A stretch of DNA of 64,000 bases, taken from contig NC_011312.1 of NCBI RefSeq assembly GCF_000196495.1, positions 682,001-746,000 of the forward strand, written 5' to 3'. Of the stretch, positions 53,185-64,000 are shown in pieces (the first letter of the stretch is position 1; each line of letters begins with the position of its first letter). The translations under genes were made by a program, and so were the position numbers. The DNA comes from Aliivibrio salmonicida LFI1238. Lineage in GTDB: Bacteria; Pseudomonadota; Gammaproteobacteria; Enterobacterales; Vibrionaceae. The notes under the pieces are model-generated. The model did no database searches. It was given only the letters and a program-made list of their open reading frames with translations, and had not been told where the DNA came from.

Positions 53185-53236
53185 TGTATCCAGATTACGG
53201 ATCCTCAGCAAAATTAAAGTGATCTAGATCACCTTT
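53185..53236 (-). promoter_or_regulatory. CRP site and class II-type promoter of raiA
   Basis: GTGATCTAGATCAC (53219-53232) is the palindromic core of the CRP consensus. On the minus strand TAATCT (53197-53192) is a possible -10 with start near 53185, which centres the CRP site about 41 bp upstream, the class II activator position. The other ~230 bp up to the bamD terminator show no gene, only an 8T-G-8A palindrome at 53292-53308 and a TCTCGC/GCGAGA inverted repeat at 53413-53435. Confidence 0.65.
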
Positions 53237-53461
53237 TTGAAGTGTTTTGTCTGGAAGGTAAATGAATGTGATCTCAGGCAAGGCCTTAGGATTTTTTTTG
53301 AAAAAAAACTTGATGAATTGAGCAAAGTAGGTAAATTGGAAAGGTTGGTTACTAGAAATGTTTGTTTTTAGGGGACGAATTCAACTGATTGTTTTCTTTG
53401 GTTAATTTTTAATCTCGCCTTCTTTGTTAGCGAGAACAGACAGAACACTATTCTTTTGATA

Positions 53462-53497
53462 TAAAAAAGCAGCGCTTTGTTTGAGCGCTGCTTTTTT
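53462..53497. terminator. bamD terminator (symmetric)
   Basis: AAAAGCAGCGCT pairs with AGCGCTGCTTTT around a 7-nt loop and has A and T tracts on both sides. On the minus strand it ends bamD. Confidence 0.9.
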
Positions 53498-53513
53498 GTT
53501 TTTATCGTATTGC

Positions 53514-54239
53514 TTATTGTGGGTTTAATGCGATTAATTCTTCAGTACGTTGAATTGCATCATCCAGCTTTAGCTCTTTATATGCAGAAAGCATAATCGT
53601 TAATGATTTTCTTGCCGCCTCAGTGTCTGGGTAGGTTCTTTGTAATTCTTGACTACGATTAATTGCTGAAATCCATGCTTCTCTACGCAAATAAAAGTCT
53701 GCGGTAGCTAATTCGTAATCGGCTAAACGATTTTTTAACGCAAACATACGAGTTTGAGCATCTTCTGCATATAAACTATCAGGGTAACGCTCAAGTAAGC
53801 GTTTAAAATCTTTAAAGGCTGAACGTGCTGGTTCAGGATCTCGATCTGAACGATTAACTCTAAATAGATCATGCATAAAGCTTCTATCCTGAGCCATGTG
53901 AGTTAATCCTCTCATGTATAGCACCCAGTCCGCTTTGGGGTTTGTTGGGTTTAATCGATTAAATCGTTCAATGGTGGCTAAACCTAGAGCTAAGTCATCA
54001 TTTTTGTAATATACGTAAATAAGATCGAGCTGAACCTGCTCTGAGTAGGCACCAAAAGGGTAGCGAGAATCCAATGCTTCAAGGCGTTCAACCGCACTTG
54101 TCCAATTACCGGCCTGTAACGATATTTGAGCCTGAGAATATAATTCTGATGGTGGGATATCAGGGATAACATCATCACTGCTTGAGCAACCAACCAGCAA
54201 AGATACGGCTAATAATGACGAAAGTGTTAAGCGTTTCAT
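53514..54239 (-). CDS. bamD: Outer membrane assembly lipoprotein BamD
   Basis: Essential lipoprotein of the BAM complex that inserts beta-barrel proteins in the outer membrane. The 241-residue product begins MKRLTLSSLLAVSLLVGCSSSDD, lipidated at Cys18, followed by five TPR-like repeats (ELYSQAQISLQAGNWTSAVERLEALDSRYPFG, VQLDLIYVYYKNDDLALGLATIERFNRLNPTNP). I choose ATG 54239. The longer frame to 54413 would overlap rluD and bury the signal peptide. It is divergent from rluD, as in E. coli yfiO-rluD. Confidence 0.95.
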   Translation of the reverse strand: MKRLTLSSLLAVSLLVGCSSSDDVIPDIPPSELYSQAQISLQAGNWTSAVERLEALDSRYPFGAYSEQVQLDLIYVYYKNDDLALGLATIERFNRLNPTNPKADWVLYMRGLTHMAQDRSFMHDLFRVNRSDRDPEPARSAFKDFKRLLERYPDSLYAEDAQTRMFALKNRLADYELATADFYLRREAWISAINRSQELQRTYPDTEAARKSLTIMLSAYKELKLDDAIQRTEELIALNPQ

Positions 54240-54401
54240 GCTTGAAAATGATCCTTGAATAAAAAAACTTAAGTTATCCATTACGAAAAGTGCCGTTAAC
54301 AGATACAATGGTAGATAGTTTATTTCACTTATAGTGTTGATGATACCAAATATGATGTATTTGTTTGGTATTAGTACCACTAATTTAAAAAAAAGTTCGG
54401 T

Positions 54402-55376
54402 ATGGCACAACAAATAGAATTAACAAGTACAGTAAAAGACAGTCAATTGGGTCAACGCTTGGATCAGGCGGCGGCTGAATTATTTTCTGATTTCTCTCGT
54501 TCACGCATCAAAGAGTGGGTACTTGCGGGTAGCATTTCTGTTAACGGCGAAGTGATCACTAAAGCTCGTGTAAAAATGATGGGCGGTGAAGAAATCGTAG
54601 TAAAAGCGGAATTAGAAGATGAAGAGCGTTGGTTAGCTCAAGATATCCCGCTTGAAATCGTATATGAAGATGATGACATATTAGTAATTAATAAGCCTCG
54701 TGATCTTGTTGTACATCCAGGTGCTGGTACGCCTGATGGCACAATACTGAATGCATTGTTGTTTCATTACCCAAGCATTGCAGAAGTACCTCGCGCAGGT
54801 ATCGTGCACCGTCTAGATAAAGATACTACTGGTTTAATGGTAGTAGCTAAAACAGTACCCGCTCAAACACGTTTAGTGCGTGCGCTTCAAAAGCGTAAGA
54901 TTACTCGTGAGTATGAAGCGATAGTATTAGGTCGTATGACGGCTGGCGGCATGATTGAAAAGCCAATCGGACGTCACCCACAAAAACGTACGCTAATGGC
55001 GGTACATGAATTAGGTAAAGATGCAGTAACGCATTACCGTGTTGCAGAGCATTTCCGTATTCATACTCGTCTACGCTTACGTCTTGAAACCGGTCGTACT
55101 CACCAAATTCGTGTGCATATGTCTTTTCTTCAGCATCCATTAGTTGGTGATACCGCTTATGGTGGCCGTGCTCGTATCCCTAAAGGTGCGTCACAAGAAT
55201 TGATTGATATGATCCGTGGCTTTAACCGTCAAGCTCTGCATGCGGCGATGTTACGTTTTGATCACCCAATTACAGGTGAAGTCATGGAATTCCATGCGCC
55301 AATTCCTGACGATATTATTGCTCTAGCTCAAGCATTACGCGACGATGAGCGTTTATTGCATGAAGAAGAGTATTAA
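54402..55376 (+). CDS. rluD: 23S rRNA pseudouridine synthase D
   Basis: Makes pseudouridines 1911, 1915 and 1917 in helix 69 of 23S rRNA, important for 50S assembly. The 324-residue product has an N-terminal S4 domain (QRLDQAAAELFSDFSRSRIKEWVLAGSISVNG) and the catalytic domain with HRLDKDTTG, where Asp139 is the catalytic residue at the same number as in E. coli, and LETGRTHQIRVH. Its TAA stop shares one base with the pgeF ATG, so the two are translationally coupled. Confidence 0.96.
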   Translation: MAQQIELTSTVKDSQLGQRLDQAAAELFSDFSRSRIKEWVLAGSISVNGEVITKARVKMMGGEEIVVKAELEDEERWLAQDIPLEIVYEDDDILVINKPRDLVVHPGAGTPDGTILNALLFHYPSIAEVPRAGIVHRLDKDTTGLMVVAKTVPAQTRLVRALQKRKITREYEAIVLGRMTAGGMIEKPIGRHPQKRTLMAVHELGKDAVTHYRVAEHFRIHTRLRLRLETGRTHQIRVHMSFLQHPLVGDTAYGGRARIPKGASQELIDMIRGFNRQALHAAMLRFDHPITGEVMEFHAPIPDDIIALAQALRDDERLLHEEEY

Positions 55377-56110
55377 TGTCAATACTATCACCAAAGTGGT
55401 CAGCCCCTAAAAATATTAACGTAGTTAGTACTACTCGTGTTGGTGGTGTATCTAAAGCACCATTTACGAGTTTTAATTTAGGTGATCATGTTGGTGATAA
55501 CAGTAATGATGTTGTGCTAAATCGTGAAAAACTGATTACGTTGGCGCAGTTACCCACTGCGCCAACGTGGTTAAGCCAAATACATTCAACAATGGTTATT
55601 ACCCTGCCTATTTCTTCTGAAGAGATAAATTCTCCCTTGGTTGATGCCTCATATACGAATCAAGCAAATCAAGTATGTTGTGTAATGACAGCAGATTGCT
55701 TACCTGTTGTTATTTGTAATAGAGAAGGCACCGAAGTTGCTGCAGCTCATGCTGGATGGCGTGGTCTTCTTGATGGTATTTTAGAAAATACAGTGAAGCA
55801 TTTTTCTTCCAATGATCTTATTGCGTGGTGCGGACCAGCGATTGGACCTACTGCATTTGAAGTTGGTGATGAAGTTAAACAACTGTTCTGTGAGAAAGAT
55901 CCTCAAGCTATAAACGCTTTTACTCCAAGCCATAACTCAAATAAATGGTTCGCGAATTTAAATTTACTGGCAACTCAGCGTTTACAGAGTGTTGGTGTTC
56001 AAGATATTTACTATTCAAACTTTTGTACCTATTCAAATACAGATCAATTTTTCTCTTATAGAAAAGAAGGCTCGACAGGTCGTCAAGCTACCTTAATTTG
56101 GTTCGAATAA
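55376..56110 (+). CDS. pgeF: Peptidoglycan editing factor PgeF (YfiH/LACC1 family)
   Basis: Multicopper-oxidase-like fold protein. In E. coli YfiH prevents misincorporation of serine into the muropeptide stem, and the wider YfiH/LACC1 family has purine nucleoside phosphorylase and adenosine deaminase activity. The 244-residue product has the metal-site motifs VMTADCLPVVICNREG, AAAHAGWRGLLDGI and WCGPAIGPTAFEVGDEV. It overlaps rluD by one base and is 94 bp upstream of clpB. Confidence 0.9.
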   Translation: MSILSPKWSAPKNINVVSTTRVGGVSKAPFTSFNLGDHVGDNSNDVVLNREKLITLAQLPTAPTWLSQIHSTMVITLPISSEEINSPLVDASYTNQANQVCCVMTADCLPVVICNREGTEVAAAHAGWRGLLDGILENTVKHFSSNDLIAWCGPAIGPTAFEVGDEVKQLFCEKDPQAINAFTPSHNSNKWFANLNLLATQRLQSVGVQDIYYSNFCTYSNTDQFFSYRKEGSTGRQATLIWFE

Positions 56111-56134
56111 TCCCTTTTATTGCCACTCCCATCA

Positions 56135-56163
56135 GTTGATTTCTAAAACAATAAACCCCATTT
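56135..56163 (+). promoter_or_regulatory. Sigma-32 (heat-shock) promoter of clpB
   Basis: GTTGATT as -35, a 14-bp spacer and CCCCATTT as -10 fit the sigma-32 pattern CTTGAAA-N11-16-CCCCATnT. The transcript would start about 35 bp before clpB. Confidence 0.75.
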
Positions 56164-56204
56164 AATAAGTAATAGTTACTTGCTTTTCTCTTTAGGAGAG
56201 GGTT

Positions 56205-58790
56205 ATGCGTTTAGACCGATTTACCAGTAAATTCCAAATCGCCATTTCAGATGCTCAATCATTAGCATTAGGTCAAGATCATCAATATATTGAGCCGACT
56301 CATTTAATGGTGGCTTTACTAAATCAAAACGGTAGCACGATAAGACCATTATTGACGTTACTTAATGTTGATGTTACCCAATTACGCTCAAAATTAACGG
56401 AAATTTTAGATAAAGCCCCAAAAGTAATTGGTATCGGTGGTGATGTTCAACTTTCATCAAATATGGGGGTTATTTTTAATTTGTGTGACAAAATTGCACA
56501 AAAAAGAAAAGACACTTATATCTCTTCTGAAATATTCATGCTTGCCGCGATTGAAGACAAAGGCCCATTAGGTCATTTATTAAAAGAGTCAGGTCTTACC
56601 GAAGCTAAAATTTCAAAATCTATTGATGAGATCCGTGGTGGTGAGAAAGTAAATGATCCTAATGCTGAAGAAAAACGTCAGGCATTAGAGAAGTTTACTA
56701 TCGATTTAACTGAGCAAGCTGAGCAAGGTAAATTAGATCCTGTTATTGGGCGAGATGATGAAATTCGACGAACAATTCAAGTGCTACAACGAAGAACTAA
56801 GAATAACCCTGTAATTATAGGTCAACCCGGTGTAGGTAAAACGGCGATTGTTGAAGGATTAGCTCAACGAATTATTAATGGCGAAGTACCCGAAGGGTTA
56901 AAGCATAAAAGAGTTCTTTCGTTAGATATTGGGTCTTTAATTGCAGGAGCTAAATTTCGAGGTGAATTCGAAGAGCGTTTAAAAGCCGTATTAAATGAAT
57001 TAGCAAAAGAAGAAGGTAATATTATTCTTTTTATAGATGAAGTTCATACGATGGTTGGTGCTGGTAAAGGTGAAGGGTCGATGGATGCCGGGAATATGCT
57101 AAAGCCGGCGTTAGCTCGAGGAGACTTACATTGTGTTGGAGCGACAACGTTAGATGAATACCGTAAATATATAGAAAAAGATCCTGCATTAGAACGACGC
57201 TTTCAAAAAGTTATTGTTGATGAGCCAACGGTAGAAGATACGATCGCTATATTACGTGGCTTGAAAGAACGCTATGAGATACATCATCATGTCGAAATTA
57301 CCGATCCAGCAATAGTTGCTGCTGCGACATTATCACATCGATATATTTCAGATAGACAGTTACCAGATAAAGCGATTGATTTAATCGATGAAGCGGCATC
57401 TAGTATTCGTATGGAAATCGATTCTAAACCAGAATCATTAGATAAACTTGAACGTAAGATCATTCAATTAAAAATAGAACAACAAGCTTTAGTTAAAGAA
57501 AGTGATGATGCGAGTTTAAAGCGTTTAGACTCTTTAAATTTAGAATTAAGAGAAAAAGAAAGAGATTACTCTGAATTAGAAGAAATTTGGAAAGCTGAAA
57601 AAGCAGCACTTTCTGGAACTCAACATATAAAAACAGAGTTGGACATCGCAAGAAGTAATATGGATATCGCTCGTAGAGCCGGTGATTTGAATCGTATGTC
57701 TGAATTACAATATGGCCGAATTCCTGAATTAGAAAAACAATTGGATTTAGCTGCCCAAGCTGAAATGCAAGAAATGAGTTTGCTTAAGAATAAGGTAACA
57801 GACGCTGAAATAGCTGAAGTTCTTTCCCGTCAAACTGGAATACCAGTTAATAAAATGTTGGAAGGAGAAAGAGATAAGCTATTAAAGATGGAAGCCATGT
57901 TGCACCATCGAGTTATCGGTCAAGATGAAGCGGTTGAAGCGGTATCAAATGCGATTCGTCGTAGTCGAGCTGGTTTATCGGATCCTAATCGTCCTATTGG
58001 ATCTTTTTTATTCTTGGGTCCTACGGGGGTGGGGAAAACCGAATTATGTAAATCATTAGCAAATTTTATGTTTGATAGTGAAGACGCAATGGTCCGAATT
58101 GATATGTCGGAGTTTATGGAGAAGCATTCTGTTGCTCGATTAGTTGGCGCACCTCCTGGCTATGTAGGTTATGAAGAGGGGGGGTATTTAACTGAAGCCG
58201 TAAGGCGTAAGCCATATTCAGTTTTACTTTTAGATGAAGTTGAAAAGGCTCATCCAGATGTATTTAATATATTATTACAAGTATTAGATGATGGGCGTTT
58301 AACTGATGGTCAAGGACGTACTGTCGATTTTAAAAATACAGTAATAATTATGACATCAAATTTAGGTTCAGAAAAAATACAACAGCATTTTGGTGAACTC
58401 GATTATGGCGGTATAAAAGAACTTGTCATGGATGTAGTTGGTCAACATTTTAGACCTGAATTTTTAAATAGAGTTGATGAAGCGGTTGTTTTCCATCCAT
58501 TGGGACAGGAGAACATTAAAAGTATTGCCAAAATACAATTGCAACGTTTAGAAAAACGACTGAATGAAAAAGATTATCAGTTAAAAGTGAGTAATGAAGC
58601 GTTAACGTTAATATCGGAAGCTGGTTTTGATCCTGTATATGGTGCAAGACCATTAAAAAGAGCGATTCAAACTTATATTGAAAATCCGCTAGCACAAGAT
58701 ATTTTAAGCGGTAAGTTAAGGACAGGGGAAGAAATAAAACTAAAAGTAAGAAATGGTCAGCTGATTGCTACTCAAAATGATGATTTTTGA
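56205..58790 (+). CDS. clpB: Disaggregase chaperone ClpB
   Basis: Hexameric AAA+ machine that pulls proteins out of aggregates together with DnaK. The 861-residue product has the N-domain with two Clp repeats, NBD1 (GQPGVGKTA, FIDEVHTMVGAGKGEG), the long coiled-coil middle domain (~410-530) that sets it apart from ClpA, and NBD2 (GPTGVGKTEL, pore loop GYVGYEEGG, LLLDEVEKAHPDVFN). GGAGAGG precedes the ATG. It is heat-shock controlled by the promoter upstream, and lies directly upstream of an rRNA operon, as in E. coli (rrnG). Confidence 0.97.
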   Translation: MRLDRFTSKFQIAISDAQSLALGQDHQYIEPTHLMVALLNQNGSTIRPLLTLLNVDVTQLRSKLTEILDKAPKVIGIGGDVQLSSNMGVIFNLCDKIAQKRKDTYISSEIFMLAAIEDKGPLGHLLKESGLTEAKISKSIDEIRGGEKVNDPNAEEKRQALEKFTIDLTEQAEQGKLDPVIGRDDEIRRTIQVLQRRTKNNPVIIGQPGVGKTAIVEGLAQRIINGEVPEGLKHKRVLSLDIGSLIAGAKFRGEFEERLKAVLNELAKEEGNIILFIDEVHTMVGAGKGEGSMDAGNMLKPALARGDLHCVGATTLDEYRKYIEKDPALERRFQKVIVDEPTVEDTIAILRGLKERYEIHHHVEITDPAIVAAATLSHRYISDRQLPDKAIDLIDEAASSIRMEIDSKPESLDKLERKIIQLKIEQQALVKESDDASLKRLDSLNLELREKERDYSELEEIWKAEKAALSGTQHIKTELDIARSNMDIARRAGDLNRMSELQYGRIPELEKQLDLAAQAEMQEMSLLKNKVTDAEIAEVLSRQTGIPVNKMLEGERDKLLKMEAMLHHRVIGQDEAVEAVSNAIRRSRAGLSDPNRPIGSFLFLGPTGVGKTELCKSLANFMFDSEDAMVRIDMSEFMEKHSVARLVGAPPGYVGYEEGGYLTEAVRRKPYSVLLLDEVEKAHPDVFNILLQVLDDGRLTDGQGRTVDFKNTVIIMTSNLGSEKIQQHFGELDYGGIKELVMDVVGQHFRPEFLNRVDEAVVFHPLGQENIKSIAKIQLQRLEKRLNEKDYQLKVSNEALTLISEAGFDPVYGARPLKRAIQTYIENPLAQDILSGKLRTGEEIKLKVRNGQLIATQNDDF

Positions 58791-58850
58791 TAGTAAAATA
58801 ATCACTTCGATGTAAAGTTGAGCACTTAACCTTTTTTGCTATAAAAAGAG

Positions 58851-58878
58851 TTGCATGATAGCAAAGACTCTCTATAAT
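58851..58878 (+). promoter_or_regulatory. rRNA operon promoter P1
   Basis: TTGCAT, a 16-bp spacer and TATAAT are followed by a GC-rich discriminator (TCGCCC) and CACTGACACGG, which resembles E. coli rrn P1 starts. An AT-rich, UP-element-like stretch precedes the -35. The discriminator predicts stringent control. Confidence 0.85.
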
Positions 58879-58962
58879 TCGCCCTCACTGACACGGAGTA
58901 CAAGACATTTCTTATTCATACGTACAGTGAGGTTATTTTGGATTTTTTGTTTAAATAAGTGC

Positions 58963-58990
58963 TTGACACTTAAACTTAAATGGCTATTAT
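58963..58990 (+). promoter_or_regulatory. rRNA operon promoter P2
   Basis: Perfect TTGACA, a 16-bp spacer and TATTAT lie 112 bp after P1. With P1 and the leader signals this accounts for the 464-bp gap between clpB and 16S. Confidence 0.85.
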
Positions 58991-59038
58991 AACCCTCCTC
59001 TTAACGATAAAGCCTCAAGGCTTTAAAAGTATAAGAGA

Positions 59039-59073
59039 TGCTCTTTAATAATTTAACCAAATCAATCTGTGTG
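59039..59073 (+). promoter_or_regulatory. rRNA leader boxA and 5' arm of the 16S processing stem
   Basis: TGCTCTTTAATAATTT (59039-59054) is the boxA antitermination site bound by NusB/S10. The following 59054-59073 pairs at 19 of 20 positions with 60826-60845 after 16S, forming the RNase III processing stem. Confidence 0.85.
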
Positions 59074-59254
59074 GGCACTTGTGAGTTGATAATCACTAGT
59101 TTGCTTTTACTTTTCGAAGTGAATTCAAACAAAAATAATCAATGAACTGAGTGACTACACAAAATTATTTTTATGTAAGAAATCAGTATAAATCATTGAG
59201 CCGGTTTTGTTTCTGCCCTCTTTTAATTAAGAAGACAGAGCAACCAAAAAACTT

Positions 59255-60799
<1,545 letters not shown>

Positions 60800-60870
60800 A
60801 CGATAGATTGCGATTTATGAGTGTTCACACAGATTGATTAGGTTAAAAAAGTAAAAGAGATTTTTTATGT

Positions 60871-60946
60871 GGGGCTATAGCTCAGCTGGGAGAGCGCTTC
60901 GCTGGCAGTGAAGAGGTCTGCGGTTCGATCCCGCATAGCTCCACCA
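60871..60946 (+). tRNA. tRNA-Ala(GGC) in the 16S-23S spacer
   Basis: 76 nt with encoded CCA. Acceptor GGGGCTA pairs with TAGCTCC, and the anticodon GGC at 60904-60906 reads GCC and GCU. It is the only tRNA in this spacer; the usual spacer alanine tRNA of enterobacteria is the TGC type next to Ile(GAT). Confidence 0.96.
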
Positions 60947-61002
60947 TTAATAATCATTTTTAAAATGAAAGTTATTATTAATGGTTTTCGTTATAGAAAA
61001 TC

Positions 61003-61018
61003 TGCTCTTTAACAATTT
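61003..61018 (+). promoter_or_regulatory. Spacer boxA before 23S
   Basis: TGCTCTTTAACAATTT matches the rrn boxA antitermination site. The spacer (60800-61220) otherwise contains the 3' arm of the 16S processing stem, the tRNA, and a CCATAC/GTATGG inverted repeat just before 23S. Confidence 0.85.
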
Positions 61019-61220
61019 GGAAAGCTGACTGATTTAACTAACTTACGAGTTAGATAAATCAAAATTTAAAAGTTCTTAATATCTTTTGTTTATCTTTAGA
61101 TAAACAAATTAAAAACACATTCAAGTGTTCTTGTATTTTGAATCCGGCGAAAAACCAGAACTCTCAATGAAGAGTTCAACCTTGGTTGTTTATGCCATAC
61201 GAAACCTCTTGGGGTTGTAT

Positions 61221-64000
<2,780 letters not shown>

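Overview
The window is gammaproteobacterial chromosome from the Vibrionaceae, most likely genus Aliivibrio. The evidence is protein content and order (oadGAB, luxS beside gshA, a second EF-G beside radA, PilZ genes beside radA and tyrA, a VF530-type DUF2132 protein), the low GC content and the Aliivibrio-like 16S rRNA gene. The species is not settled. Almost everything here is conserved core genome. I see no prophage, insertion sequence, CRISPR array, integron or toxin cassette.

Layout. 1-3.8 kb: nucleoside catabolism, deoC(partial)-deoA-deoB-deoD, with deoD broken by an in-frame stop. 3.8-12 kb: smp/serB divergent pair, the large PilZ gene plzC, radA, a second EF-G and a DUF2132 gene. 12-17 kb: cytosine salvage (codB-codA) and an acyl-CoA synthetase. 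17-25.7 kb: mutS, pncC, SOS-regulated recA, alaS, an aspartokinase and csrA. 25.9-27 kb: an eight-gene tRNA array, two Ser(GCT) and six Arg(ACG). 27.3-31 kb: sodium-pumping oxaloacetate decarboxylase oadGAB and a yqaA gene. 31-36.9 kb: M16 peptidase lipoprotein, gshA, a lytic-transglycosylase-like lipoprotein and luxS. 36.9-42.9 kb: corB-like and ypjD, divergent from ffh, then rpsP-rimM-trmD-rplS. 43-46.8 kb: aroF-tyrA, an M23 peptidase and the small PilZ gene plzA. 46.8-51.5 kb: frameshifted ettA, slt, trpR and yjjX. 51.5-58.8 kb: pheA, raiA, bamD, rluD, pgeF and clpB. 58.8-64 kb: an rRNA operon with two promoters, 16S, tRNA-Ala(GGC) and an incomplete 23S.

The themes are nucleoside and base salvage, aromatic amino acid synthesis (aroF, tyrA, pheA, trpR), translation and its control (EF-G2, ettA, raiA, alaS, rpsP operon, tRNAs, rRNA), DNA repair (mutS, recA, radA) and envelope maintenance (slt, M23, bamD, SLT lipoprotein). 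Regulatory sites readable in the DNA include a LexA box filling the recA promoter spacer, a TyrR box upstream of aroF, a PurR-like box upstream of codB, a sigma-32-type promoter before clpB, a near-perfect CRP site before raiA and tandem rrn promoters.

The most notable points are two broken genes (deoD by a CGA-to-TGA change at a phosphate-binding arginine, ettA by loss of one unit of a 4-bp repeat), an unusual residue in the alanyl-tRNA synthetase editing motif, pairing-preserving variation in hairpins between the tandem tRNA-Arg genes, no recX between recA and alaS, and a lone tRNA-Ala(GGC) in the rRNA spacer. I found no convincing undescribed multi-gene system.
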